Assembly (NCBI GenBank): GCA_038182865.1
Contig: CP116226.1
Span: 2,232,001 to 2,296,000, forward strand
Source: Microbacterium enclense
GTDB lineage: Bacteria > Actinomycetota > Actinomycetes > Actinomycetales > Microbacteriaceae
Direction: 5' to 3'
Length of the DNA: 64,000 bases
The position numbers were made by a program, and so were the translations under genes. Of this stretch, positions 32,430-40,607 are shown one piece after another (position 1 is the stretch's first letter; each line of letters begins with the position of its first letter). The notes below the pieces were generated by a model. That model was given only the letters and a program-made list of their open reading frames with translations. It searched no databases and was not told where the DNA came from.

Positions 32430-33053
32430 TCAGGCCGTGCGCAGGCCGTCGAGGGCGATGCGGACGATGTCGTGGCCCAGACGGTCGCCGTCGACGCTGC
32501 CGCCGGGACGGTACCACTCCACGACGGAGTTGATCATGCCGAAGAGCAGGCGCGCCGCGACGGCGGCGTCGACGTCGTCGCGCACGCTGCCCTCGACCTG
32601 AGCCTCGGCGACGAGCGCGGTGACCCGGTGGTCGAACACGCGGCGACGATCCAGCGCCGCCTGTTCGACGGCACTGTTGCCGCGCACCCGCAGCAGCAAG
32701 GTGACCGCCGGCAGTTGGGCGACCAGCACGTCGGTGGCACCGCGGAGCACGAACCGCAGTCGATCGGATGCCGCGCCCTCGCGGGCCGCGGGCTGGTCGA
32801 GGACGGCCTCGAGCCCGCCCAGCGCCGCCTCGAGAGCAACGGCGAGCAGCTCTTCCTTCGATGCGAAGTGGTGATACAACGCCGACTTGGTCAGTCCGAG
32901 CCGACGCGCGAGATCGGCCACGCTCGTGGCGTCGTAGCCCTGCTCGTTGAACAGCTGCACCGCCACGGCCAGCAGACCTTCGCGGTCGTAGCCGGGCCGT
33001 CCGCGGCGTGCGGGCGCGGCGCCCGTGCTCGTCGAGGAGTCGGCAGTGCTCAC
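32430..33053 (-). CDS. TetR/AcrR family regulator (PaaR-like)
   Basis: 207 residues. The DNA-binding domain (about 15-65) reads RRGRPGYDREGLLAVAVQLF, YDATSVADLARRLGLTKSALYHHFASKEEL. The C-terminal ligand domain is helical (RLRFVLRGATDVLVAQLPAVT, ARLLFGMINSVVEWYRPGG). Sequence style and context resemble the PaaR subgroup that senses phenylacetyl-CoA. The operator-like palindrome at 30799-30820 controls the divergent transporter and thioesterase. The gene lies 12 bp upstream, in the same orientation, of nothing that clearly belongs to an aromatic pathway, so the pathway enzymes must be elsewhere. Confidence 0.88.
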   Translation of the reverse strand: MSTADSSTSTGAAPARRGRPGYDREGLLAVAVQLFNEQGYDATSVADLARRLGLTKSALYHHFASKEELLAVALEAALGGLEAVLDQPAAREGAASDRLRFVLRGATDVLVAQLPAVTLLLRVRGNSAVEQAALDRRRVFDHRVTALVAEAQVEGSVRDDVDAAVAARLLFGMINSVVEWYRPGGSVDGDRLGHDIVRIALDGLRTA

Positions 33054-33065
33054 GGTCTCAGTGTG

Positions 33066-34475
33066 TCACTCCAGCAGCGCGGGGTCGTCTTCGCGCAGCA
33101 GTGCGCGGGCTGCGTTGCCGATCACCGCGCTGTATGTCGGGTAGGCGAAGCGCACCCCCGCGAGGGTCGAGACGTCGATGCCGGCGGCCATCGCGGTGGT
33201 CACCGACTGGATCACCTCGACGGCGTTCTCGCCGACGGCATGAGCCCCCAGGAGAAGCTCGCGCCGACGGTCGGCGATCAGCATGAGGAACCCCCGCTCC
33301 CGATCGTCGATCACCGCGCGATCGAGCTGGGCGAACCGGGCCACCGCGATCACGCAGGACGGGTCGCGGTCGCGCGCCTGCTCCTCCGTGAGCCCGACGC
33401 CCGCGTAATCGGGATCCGTGAAGCCTCCCGCCGGGAGCAGGTGGTGGGGCGTGCGTCGGTTGGCGCCCAGCACCGCGTTCTCGGCGGCCGCCTCCCCCTC
33501 GAACTGCGCGGCCTGGACGAGCATGTCGCGGCCGTTCGCGTCGCCGACGGCCAGGATGTGCGGCACGATCGTGCGGAAGTATCGGTCAACCGGGATCGCG
33601 GACCGCTCCACCTCGATCCCGGCATTGTCGAGACCGAGGTCTTCGACATCGGCGGGCCAGCCGGTCGCCATGATGACGACGTCGACGTCTTGTCGGTGGG
33701 TCTCTCCCTCCGCGCGCCAGGTGAGTGCGATGGCACCCTCGTCGGTGCGGTCCAGCCGCTCGACCGTCTCGATGCCCGTGCGGACGTCGACCCCGTGGTC
33801 GGTGAGCGACTCCGCGATCACCCGTGAGATCGAGGCATCGGATGCCATCAGCACCCGCGGCGCGACATCGAGCAGCGTCACCTCAGAGCCGAAGGAGCGG
33901 AACACCGTCACGAGCTGCGCACCGGTGTTGCCCGCGCCAATCACCGCGACGCGCCCCGGGAGCTCGGGAAGGGACAGCACGTCTTCGGGGACCGTCGCGA
34001 GGTCAGCGCCCGGGATGGGAAGACGCCGGGAGTGACCCCCGACGCAGACGATGATCGACTCGGCGCGGACGTGACGACCGCTCTCCAGCACCAGGGTGTG
34101 CTCGTCGGCGAAGCGCGCACGCCCCTCGTGCACGAGGTCGATGCCGGCGGCGGCGAAACGCTCGGCCTCTCGCTTTATCGATCGCACGGCATCCACCCGC
34201 TCGTGCACGCGTGCGACGACCGCCGACCAGTTCACCCGCGGCTCGTCGACGACGATGCCGTAGTCGTCGGCGGCGCGCGTCTCGCGCATGAGGCGTGCGG
34301 CCTTGGCGAGGACCCGTGTCGGCACGCACCCGGTGTTGACGCAGGTCCCGCCGACGCGCCCCGCCTCGAGGACGACCACCGACGCGCCGAGCTCGGCTGC
34401 TCGGAGGGCGGCGGCGGTGCCCGCGGGACCCGCGCCGATCACCGCGATGTCGTAGGTGTCGGTGTCCTGGTCCAC
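33066..34475 (-). CDS. Pyridine nucleotide-disulfide oxidoreductase (Lpd/SthA-like)
   Basis: 469 residues. FAD motif YDIAVIGAGPAGTAAALRAA, redox disulfide GGTCVNTGCVPT (CX4C), NAD(P) motif GRVAVIGAGNTGAQLV, second FAD motif HILAVGDANGRDMLV, and a C-terminal dimerisation domain. The usual HPTxSE catalytic His-Glu of lipoamide dehydrogenase is replaced by FAYPTYSAVIG, so the protein is probably not a lipoamide dehydrogenase. YPT is seen in soluble transhydrogenase-type members, which lack the disulfide, so the mixture is unusual. The start is the GTG at 34475, just before the FAD motif; an in-frame upstream start would add 55 unlikely residues. Confidence 0.88.
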   Translation of the reverse strand: MDQDTDTYDIAVIGAGPAGTAAALRAAELGASVVVLEAGRVGGTCVNTGCVPTRVLAKAARLMRETRAADDYGIVVDEPRVNWSAVVARVHERVDAVRSIKREAERFAAAGIDLVHEGRARFADEHTLVLESGRHVRAESIIVCVGGHSRRLPIPGADLATVPEDVLSLPELPGRVAVIGAGNTGAQLVTVFRSFGSEVTLLDVAPRVLMASDASISRVIAESLTDHGVDVRTGIETVERLDRTDEGAIALTWRAEGETHRQDVDVVIMATGWPADVEDLGLDNAGIEVERSAIPVDRYFRTIVPHILAVGDANGRDMLVQAAQFEGEAAAENAVLGANRRTPHHLLPAGGFTDPDYAGVGLTEEQARDRDPSCVIAVARFAQLDRAVIDDRERGFLMLIADRRRELLLGAHAVGENAVEVIQSVTTAMAAGIDVSTLAGVRFAYPTYSAVIGNAARALLREDDPALLE

Positions 34476-34548
34476 GGCAGCCCCTCGTCGGTCGAGGGCT
34501 CCAGTCAACCGCCCTCGCACCGCGGACGAGTGGGGGTTGCGGCGCCGG

Positions 34549-34803
34549 TCAGAAGCCCTCGTACAGGTCGGTGGCGGTGAGGCCGGTGCCTCCGAGAGCG
34601 CGTACGCCCGGCGCGGGGTGCAGTTCGAACATCTCTCCATCGTGCAACAGCACTGCCGTGTAGTCGCCGCGGGTGTCGAGCTTGAGCTCGAACCGCCCGG
34701 TGTCGATGAGGCGCAGCGTCACGACGGCGCCACTGCGGGCGAGGAAGCTCACTTCCTTCTCGCGCGCCGTCGGCAGGGGGATCTGTGGCTCGTCGGCGTC
34801 CAT
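34549..34803 (-). CDS. Conserved hypothetical small protein
   Basis: 84 residues, no signal peptide or membrane segment. The sequence is a beta-rich pattern (VVTLRLIDTGRFELKLDT, YTAVLLHDGEMFELHPA) after an acidic N-terminus MDADEPQIPLP. I do not recognise the family. Codon use is like the neighbours. The ATG at 34803 is preferred to a GTG one codon upstream. It is transcribed in the same direction as the epimerase before it and the disulfide oxidoreductase after it. Confidence 0.6.
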   Translation of the reverse strand: MDADEPQIPLPTAREKEVSFLARSGAVVTLRLIDTGRFELKLDTRGDYTAVLLHDGEMFELHPAPGVRALGGTGLTATDLYEGF

Positions 34804-34843
34804 CACCCGAGTGTGTCACGCCCCTTCCCAGGGTGGACCCGCC

Positions 34844-35686
34844 TCAGTGATGATCGCGCCACGAGTGCCGGGGGTCGTAGCCCAGCAGGCGCCGTGCCTT
34901 GTCGATCGACAGGAGGGTGTCGTTCTCGCCCAGGTCCCCGTGTGTTTCGACGTCGGGGAACACCTCCGCCACCAGCTCGGCGTTCGAGCGGGTCATCACG
35001 GTGTCGGCCGCGGCGATGATGAACGTGTCGAAACCCGCCGGAGCGTTCGCGAGCGCGCGGTCGATGGCCTGCGCACCGTCGCGGGCGTCGATGTAGCCCC
35101 AGAGGTTCCACTTGCGGGTGCGCGCGTCGGCGTCGAACGGGAAGTCCGCGTAGTCGTCCGGGACCATGACGTTCGAGAACCGCAAGGCGGTGATCGACAG
35201 ATCGGGATTCCACCGTACGAGTTCGGTCGCCAGTCGCTCTTCCAGCGTCTTGACCAGCGAGTACACCGATTCGGGACGCGGGGCGTACTCCTCGTCGACG
35301 GGGATGTACGGCGGAGGCACGTCGAAGGGAAGGCCCAGGACGGTCTCGCTGGACGCGTAGACGATTCTGCGGATGCCGAGACGCACGGCCGCCCAGAAGA
35401 CGTTGAACGTGCTCGCCATGTTGTTGTGGAAGGTGGCGACGTCGGACCGGATGCCGGGAGCCGGGATCGCCCCGAGGTGGACGAGGGCGTCGACGCCGTC
35501 GTGCTGATCGTTGACCCCGGCGAGAGCATCGATCACCTGGCCGTAATCGGTGAGGTCGACCTGCACGAATCCCGGGCCGCGCTCGCCGCGGAGATCGAGA
35601 CCGATGACCTCATGGCCCGCGGCGCGGAGGTCGCGCGCGACGACCGTGCCGAGCTTTCCGGATGAACCGGTGAGAGCGATGCGCAT
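34844..35686 (-). CDS. NAD-dependent epimerase/dehydratase (extended SDR)
   Basis: 280 residues. Cofactor motif MRIALTGSSGKLGTVVARDL, second motif DLRGERGPGFVQVDLTD, catalytic Ser region YASSETVLG and Y-x3-K in SVYSLVKTLEERL. The final part RRLLGYDPRHSWRD is typical of nucleotide-sugar or uronate dehydrogenase-like SDRs. The TYD-like substrate segment and NVMVPDDYADFPFD do not fix the substrate. The ATG at 35686 follows AAGGAGTC. Confidence 0.88.
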   Translation of the reverse strand: MRIALTGSSGKLGTVVARDLRAAGHEVIGLDLRGERGPGFVQVDLTDYGQVIDALAGVNDQHDGVDALVHLGAIPAPGIRSDVATFHNNMASTFNVFWAAVRLGIRRIVYASSETVLGLPFDVPPPYIPVDEEYAPRPESVYSLVKTLEERLATELVRWNPDLSITALRFSNVMVPDDYADFPFDADARTRKWNLWGYIDARDGAQAIDRALANAPAGFDTFIIAAADTVMTRSNAELVAEVFPDVETHGDLGENDTLLSIDKARRLLGYDPRHSWRDHH

Positions 35687-35898
35687 GGGACTCCTTGCGT
35701 CGAAGCGGATATCCCCGACGCTACCGTCGCACTCGGGTATCCGGGCCGACGTGCGTGGTCGCCCCGGTGCGCATTGCCACGAGATCGCCCCCGCGTCAAC
35801 CGCCGGGGCCGGTTTTCGTCCCGGGTGTTTCGCTATGTGGACGGGGCTGTCCTGCTCGCATGACTGTTCCGCACGCGCCACAGCTGACAGGAAATCCG

Positions 35899-36441
35899 AT
35901 GCCCTCTTTGTCTTCCGCCACGGACGCGTTTCTCGCGTCGCGGGCGGCCGACGGCGACCAGCTCGCGTTCGGGGTGCTGGTGCGGCGCCACGCGCCGTTC
36001 CTCGTGGCATTCGCCACACGGCTCACCGGCTCTCGAGCCGACGCGGACGACTGCGTCCAGGAGGCCCTCATCACCGCGTGGCGGCGGCTGCCGGATCTCA
36101 CCGATCCCGAGAAGGTGAGGAGCTGGCTGACGAGAATCGTCTCGCGTAAAGCGACCGATCGCCTGCGGGCGCGGAGGATCTCGGATGAGATCGACGAAGA
36201 GATGGTCTCGGCGAAAGACGATCCCGAGCGCGCGGTTGTGGCATCGTCGCAGATGGACGCGCTGAAGAAGGTGCTGGCCGAGCTGTCGGAAGAGCTGCGC
36301 GTGGTCTGGGTGCTGCGCGAGGTCGGCGGCCACAGCTACGACGAGATCGCCGTCGAAGTGGGCGAGACCGCGGCCACCGTACGCGGCCGATTGGCCCGCG
36401 CACGCAAGATCGTGCTGGAACGCATGCAGGACTGGAGGTGA
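35899..36441 (+). CDS. RNA polymerase sigma-70 factor (ECF type)
   Basis: 180 residues. Sigma region 2 (about 15-80) includes FGVLVRRHAPFLVAFATRL, DADDCVQEALITAWRRL. Region 4 (about 115-175) includes LAELSEELRVVWVLREVGGHSYDEIA and ATVRGRLARARKIVL. The ATG at 35899 has AGGA nine bases upstream; the alternative at 35860 has none. It is followed 4 bp later by two Asp23-like genes, suggesting an envelope-stress sigma factor with its targets or modulators. No zinc-type anti-sigma gene (HxxxCxxC) is visible. Confidence 0.92.
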   Translation: MPSLSSATDAFLASRAADGDQLAFGVLVRRHAPFLVAFATRLTGSRADADDCVQEALITAWRRLPDLTDPEKVRSWLTRIVSRKATDRLRARRISDEIDEEMVSAKDDPERAVVASSQMDALKKVLAELSEELRVVWVLREVGGHSYDEIAVEVGETAATVRGRLARARKIVLERMQDWR

Positions 36442-36445
36442 CGGG

Positions 36446-37009
36446 ATGAGCGACGACATCGGGGGTTCGGGGTACTCGCTCGAGGACCTCTCGGCCTACC
36501 TCGATCGCGGGCGCGTTCCGCGGATCGCGGCGGTCGAGCGCAACGCCGAGTGCCAGGCCGTGCTGGCCTCGATGGAGCGCATGGGACGCCTCTCTCGGGA
36601 GATCGTCGAGGAGCAGGCGGCCGAGCCGCTCGCGGAGTCCTGGTACGACTCGATCATGCGCGAGGTCATGCGCGAGTTCCGGGCCGGGCGCGACATCCCG
36701 CTCGTGCGGCGAGCAGACGGCGTCGAGATCGTGGTGACGGAGGGCGCGCTGTACGAGCTGATCCGCACGGTGGGCGACAACGTCGACGGCGTGCTGGTGG
36801 GGCGCGTCCGTCTCCAGCAGCCCGAGCCCGACGCGCCGCTCGATGTGCGCGTGTCGGTCAGCGTGCGCTTCGGGCGTGCGATGACACCCGCGGTCGACGA
36901 GATGCGCGACGGAATCCGCGCGGCGATCGAACGACACGGCGACCTGCGAGTGGGCCGAGTGGACGTCACCGTCGGCGATGTGCACTTCGACGAAGAGGAA
37001 GACGTATGA
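36446..37009 (+). CDS. Asp23/Gls24-related envelope stress protein with N-terminal extension
   Basis: 187 residues. The N-terminal 90 or so (SLEDLSAYLDRGRVPRIAAV, VERNAECQAVLASMERM) resemble the helical head of anti-sigma-like or membrane-recruiting proteins but lack zinc ligands and membrane segments. The C-terminal half (LIRTVGDNVDGVLVGRVRLQ, VRVSVSVRFGRAMTPAVDEM) matches the alkaline-shock Asp23 fold. It follows the sigma gene by 4 bp and overlaps the next Asp23-like gene by ATGA, so it may modulate the sigma factor or an envelope stress response. Confidence 0.75.
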   Translation: MSDDIGGSGYSLEDLSAYLDRGRVPRIAAVERNAECQAVLASMERMGRLSREIVEEQAAEPLAESWYDSIMREVMREFRAGRDIPLVRRADGVEIVVTEGALYELIRTVGDNVDGVLVGRVRLQQPEPDAPLDVRVSVSVRFGRAMTPAVDEMRDGIRAAIERHGDLRVGRVDVTVGDVHFDEEEDV

Positions 37010-37326
37010 CCGACATCACCGCCGCCGAACTCGCTCCCCGCATCGATCTCGCCGTGACAGCCACCGAGGGAGTACGCGAGATGTACTCCGCGCGACCGGT
37101 CGTCGCCCGTGCCTTCGAGCGCGTCGCCGACGTCGAGGGCTCGCTCGCGGCCGTCGACGAGGTCGACGGTGCACATGCGATCACGGTGTGCATCGGCGTG
37201 TCGACCCAGGACGACAGCGTCGCCGTCGCGTCCGCGGTGGCCGCTGCCGTGCGCGGCACCGACGAAGAGACGGTTCCCGCCACGGTGCGGGTGCGCGTCG
37301 CCCGACTGGTGGCACCCGTTTCCTGA
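37006..37326 (+). CDS. Asp23/Gls24-like small protein
   Basis: 106 residues: VTATEGVREMYSARPVVARA, then an alternating strand-helix pattern (HAITVCIGVSTQDDSVAVAS, VPATVRVRVARLVAP). It resembles the Asp23 core without a membrane anchor. The ATG overlaps the stop of the preceding gene (ATGA). The function is inferred only from its neighbours. Confidence 0.65.
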   Translation: MTDITAAELAPRIDLAVTATEGVREMYSARPVVARAFERVADVEGSLAAVDEVDGAHAITVCIGVSTQDDSVAVASAVAAAVRGTDEETVPATVRVRVARLVAPVS

Positions 37327-37397
37327 ACATCTTCTCGGCCTCCGCGGGCGACGCGCGTCCTACGCTGGAAGGACCGCTCCCACACCCCGGAGGCCGA

Positions 37398-38246
37398 ATG
37401 TCCCCGTCGCCCGTCATCGCCGTCACCGGTTCCACCGGAGCCGTGGGAGGCCGCGTCGCTCGCGACCTCGCTGCTCGTGGCATCCGGCAGCGTCTTCTGG
37501 TGCGTGATGTCTCCCGAGCTCCCGCGCTCGAGGGAGCCGAGGTGCACGTGGCACGGTATTCCGATGCGGATGCCGCACGCGCCGCTCTCCAGGGCGTCGA
37601 GACGTTGTTCATGGTGTCCGCCTCCGAATCCGCCGACCGTGTCGAGCACCACCGCACCTTCGTGGAGGCCGCCGCGGAGGCGGGCGTGCGCTCGATCGTC
37701 TACACGTCGTTCCTCGCCGCGGCCCCTGACGCCGTGTTCACGCTCGGGCGCGACCACGCCGCGACCGAGGACATCATCCGCGCCTCGGGCATGCGCTGGA
37801 CGTTCCTCCGCGACAATTTCTACATGGACATGATGGAGCTCTTCGCCGGCGACGACGGCGTCATCCGCGGCCCCGCGGGAGCGGGGCGGTGCTCGCTCGT
37901 CTCGCGCTCCGACGTCGCCGCGACGGCCGTCGCCGTGCTGCTCGATCCTGCCGCCCACGCCGGCATCGCCTACGACCTGACCGGCCCCGAAGCGCTGACG
38001 ATGGCCGAGGTCGCCGAGAAGATCTCCGCCGTCCGCGGCCACCCCGTGCGCTTCCTCGACGAGAGCGTCGACGAGGCGTATGCCTCGCGCGCGGCCTTCG
38101 GGGCTCCCCGCTGGCAGGTCGACGCGTGGGTCAGCACGTACACCGCGATCGCGAGCGGCGATCTCGCCGGCGTCTCGGGCGATGTCGAGCGTGTCACCGG
38201 GCGTCCGGCGCAGAGCTTCGAGGAGTTCCTCGGGGCCGTCGCCTGA
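37398..38246 (+). CDS. NmrA-like NAD(P)-binding oxidoreductase
   Basis: 282 residues. Motif VIAVTGSTGAVGGRVARDLA at the N-terminus, RLLVRDVSRAP as second strand, YTSFLAAAPDAVFTLGRDHA, and FLRDNFYMDMMELFAG. This is the atypical-SDR NmrA/QorB-type group (quinone reductases, redox sensors), lacking a clear YxxxK. The ATG at 37398 has CGGAGG upstream, and TACGCT (about 37361-37366) is a possible -10. Its stop is 29 bp before the poly-Cys leader peptide. Confidence 0.85.
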   Translation: MSPSPVIAVTGSTGAVGGRVARDLAARGIRQRLLVRDVSRAPALEGAEVHVARYSDADAARAALQGVETLFMVSASESADRVEHHRTFVEAAAEAGVRSIVYTSFLAAAPDAVFTLGRDHAATEDIIRASGMRWTFLRDNFYMDMMELFAGDDGVIRGPAGAGRCSLVSRSDVAATAVAVLLDPAAHAGIAYDLTGPEALTMAEVAEKISAVRGHPVRFLDESVDEAYASRAAFGAPRWQVDAWVSTYTAIASGDLAGVSGDVERVTGRPAQSFEEFLGAVA

Positions 38247-38263
38247 GCGCGACCGACGTCAGG

Positions 38264-38275
38264 TATGCTGGCGGC
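38264..38275 (+). promoter_or_regulatory. Promoter (-10) of leaderless poly-Cys leader
   Basis: TATGCT at 38264-38269 is followed by GGCGGC and then the GTG of the leader peptide at 38276. Six bases between -10 and start codon means transcription probably begins at the GTG. Confidence 0.6.
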
Positions 38276-38302
38276 GTGCTGACCTGTCGCTGTTGTCGCT
38301 GA
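38276..38302 (+). CDS. Leaderless cysteine-rich leader peptide (attenuator)
   Basis: GTG-CTG-ACC-TGT-CGC-TGT-TGT-CGC-TGA encodes eight residues, MLTCRCCR, with three cysteines, 75 nt before the cysteine/cystathionine synthase gene. Poly-cysteine leaderless short ORFs upstream of sulfur-assimilation genes act as cysteine-responsive attenuators in mycobacteria, and this matches in start type, length, cysteine clustering and position. Ribosome stalling at the Cys codons when cysteine is scarce would expose translation or transcription of the downstream operon. Confidence 0.7.
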   Translation: MLTCRCCR

Positions 38303-38377
38303 ACGCCCCCGCGTTCCTTTTCGACGACCCCGTCAGCCGCGCCCGCACCGGGCGCACCAACCCTTCAGGATGCCACC

Positions 38378-39382
38378 GTGCGTTACGCCCAGAGCGTCGC
38401 CGACCTCGTCGGCAACACCCCCCTCGTCCGCCTCTCCCGCGTCACCGACGGCATCGCCGCCACGGTGCTCGCCAAGATCGAGTACGTCAATCCCGGCGGC
38501 TCGGCGAAAGATCGCATCGCGGCCAACATCATCGACGCCGCCGAGCGTGACGGGCTCCTAGTGCCCGGCGGGGTGATCGTCGAGCCGACCAGCGGAAACA
38601 CCGGCGTCGGTCTCGCCTTGGTGGCCCAGCAGCGGGGCTACCGCTGCGTCTTCGTCGTGCCCGACAAGGTCGCCGAAGACAAGCGCGCCGTGCTGCGCGC
38701 CTACGGCGCCGAGGTCGTCGTGACGCCGACGAACGTGGAGCCCGACGACCCGAACTCGTACTACAGCGTCTCCGACCGGCTCGTGCGCGAGATCCCCGGC
38801 GCGTTCAAGCCCAACCAGTACGCCAACCCCAACGGTCCGCGCAGCCACTACGAGACCACCGGTCCCGAGATCTGGCGCGACACCGACGGAAAGCTCACGC
38901 ACTTCGTCGCCGGTGTCGGCACGGGCGGCACGATCAGCGGGACCGGACGCTACCTGCGCGAGGTCGCGGGCTCGAGCGTGCGCATCGTCGGCGTCGACCC
39001 GGTCGGCTCCATCTACTCGGGTGGCGACATCCACGGCTACGACGTCGAGGGCGTCGGCGAGGACTTCTGGCCCCCGGCTTTCAATCCGACCGTGGTCGAC
39101 GCGTACGAGCGCGTGTCCGACGCCGAGTCCTTCGCGATGACCCGCCGCCTCGCCCGCGAGGAGGGGCTGCTCGTCGGCGGCTCCAGTGGCATGGCCGTCG
39201 TCGGGGCCCTCCGGGTCGCCCGCGACCTGCCCGCCGACGCCGTCCTGGTCGTCGTGCTGCCCGATCACGGTCGCGGCTACCTCAGCAAGATCTTCGACGA
39301 CGACTGGATGCACGAGCACGGCTACGAGGTCGAGCCCGTGGCATCCGTCATCCCCACCCCCTCCGAGGAGCACTCCGCATGA
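38378..39382 (+). CDS. Cystathionine beta-synthase-like PLP enzyme lacking CBS domains
   Basis: 334 residues. The PLP lysine is in NPGGSAKDRIAANII, the substrate loop is PTSGNTGVGLALV, the PLP-phosphate loop is GVGTGGTISGTGRYL, and the C-terminal region is LLVGGSSGMAVVGAL. The fold-type II core matches cysteine synthase/cystathionine beta-synthase. The C-terminal CBS-domain pair of longer actinobacterial enzymes is missing. Coupling to a cystathionine gamma-synthase/lyase by ATGA suggests condensation of serine with homocysteine (reverse transsulfuration), though O-acetylserine sulfhydrylase activity is possible. The GTG at 38378 is the only start that keeps the core intact. Confidence 0.9.
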   Translation: MRYAQSVADLVGNTPLVRLSRVTDGIAATVLAKIEYVNPGGSAKDRIAANIIDAAERDGLLVPGGVIVEPTSGNTGVGLALVAQQRGYRCVFVVPDKVAEDKRAVLRAYGAEVVVTPTNVEPDDPNSYYSVSDRLVREIPGAFKPNQYANPNGPRSHYETTGPEIWRDTDGKLTHFVAGVGTGGTISGTGRYLREVAGSSVRIVGVDPVGSIYSGGDIHGYDVEGVGEDFWPPAFNPTVVDAYERVSDAESFAMTRRLAREEGLLVGGSSGMAVVGALRVARDLPADAVLVVVLPDHGRGYLSKIFDDDWMHEHGYEVEPVASVIPTPSEEHSA

Positions 39383-40539
39383 GCACCCATGACGCCGCCC
39401 GCGGCTTCGACAGCCTCGCCGTCCACGCGGGCCAGGCGCCCGATGAGACCACCGGCGCGGTGATCCCTCCGATCCACGTCTCGACGACGTACGCGCAGGA
39501 CGGCATCGGCGGCCTCCGCGGCGGCTACGAGTACGGTCGCAGCGGCAACCCGACGCGCACGGCGCTCGAGACGCAGATCGCGGCTCTCGAAGGCGGCGTC
39601 CGCGCCCTCTCGTTCGCCTCGGGTCTCGCCGGCGAAGACGCGCTGCTGCGCGCGGCCCTCGTACCGGGCGACGAGGTGCTGCTCGGCAACGACGTCTACG
39701 GCGGCACCTATCGCCTGCTCGCCCGCGTGCTCGGTCCGTGGGGCGTGAAGCTGCGGGTGGTCGACATGAGCGACCTGGATGCCGTGGCCGCCGCGATCGA
39801 CGAGCGCGCGCCCCGAATGGTCTGGGTCGAAACCCCCAGCAACCCCATGCTGCGCATCACCGACATCGCCGGGCTCGCCGGCCTCGGGCACGCCGCCGGT
39901 GCGCTCGTCGTCGTGGACAACACCTTCGCGTCGCCCGCCCTGCAGCGCCCGATCGCGCTCGGCGCCGACGTGGTCGTGCACTCCGCGACGAAGTACCTCG
40001 GCGGTCACAGCGACGTGGTGGGCGGAGCACTCGCCTTCGCTGACGCCGATCTCGCGGAGAAGACGCAGTTCCTGCAGTTCGCCGCCGGCGCGGTGTCGGG
40101 GCCGTTCGACGCCTACCTCACCACTCGCGGCATCAAGACGCTCGGCATCCGGATGCAGCGGCACAGCTCCAACGCCCAGGCCGTGGCGGAGCACCTCGCC
40201 GGTCACGATCGCGTCGCGAAGGTCTACTACCCGGGCCTGTCGACCCACCCCGGTCACGAGCTCGCCGCGCGCCAGATGAGCGGCTTCGGCGGCATCGTCT
40301 CGCTCGAACTCGCCGACGGGGCCACTGCCCGCCGCTTCGCGGAGTCGACGCAGCTCTTCACGCTCGCCGAGTCGCTCGGCGGCGTGGAGTCGCTCGTGAA
40401 CTACCCGGATGCCATGACCCACGCCTCCGTCCGCGGTACCGAACTCGCGGTGCCCGACACCATCGTGCGCCTGTCGGTCGGCATCGAGTCGGTGGACGAC
40501 CTCGTCGCCGATGTCGACCAGGCGCTGGCGTCTCTCTGA
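39379..40539 (+). CDS. Cystathionine gamma-synthase/lyase
   Basis: 386 residues of the Cys/Met-metabolism PLP family. Motifs: IPPIHVSTTYAQDGIGGLRG, YEYGRSGNPTR, FASGLAGEDAL, VWVETPSNPMLRITDI, VVDNTFASPALQRPI and the PLP lysine in HSATKYLGGHSDVVGG. Its start overlaps the stop of the preceding gene (ATGA). With the upstream beta-synthase it could convert cystathionine to cysteine; gamma-synthase activity in methionine synthesis is the alternative. A strong terminator follows. Confidence 0.93.
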   Translation: MSTHDAARGFDSLAVHAGQAPDETTGAVIPPIHVSTTYAQDGIGGLRGGYEYGRSGNPTRTALETQIAALEGGVRALSFASGLAGEDALLRAALVPGDEVLLGNDVYGGTYRLLARVLGPWGVKLRVVDMSDLDAVAAAIDERAPRMVWVETPSNPMLRITDIAGLAGLGHAAGALVVVDNTFASPALQRPIALGADVVVHSATKYLGGHSDVVGGALAFADADLAEKTQFLQFAAGAVSGPFDAYLTTRGIKTLGIRMQRHSSNAQAVAEHLAGHDRVAKVYYPGLSTHPGHELAARQMSGFGGIVSLELADGATARRFAESTQLFTLAESLGGVESLVNYPDAMTHASVRGTELAVPDTIVRLSVGIESVDDLVADVDQALASL

Positions 40540-40560
40540 CGGTCGGTTCCCCGTAAGACG

Positions 40561-40599
40561 ACGAACCCGGCGCCCCGCTCATGCGGGCGCCGGGTTCGT
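40561..40599 (+). terminator. Strong terminator hairpin
   Basis: ACGAACCCGGCGCCC (40561-40575) pairs perfectly with GGGCGCCGGGTTCGT (40585-40599) around a 9-nt loop, followed by GTCTCTCT. It ends the cysteine operon and, being symmetric, may also serve the convergent gene. Confidence 0.85.
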
Positions 40600-40607
40600 G
40601 TCTCTCT

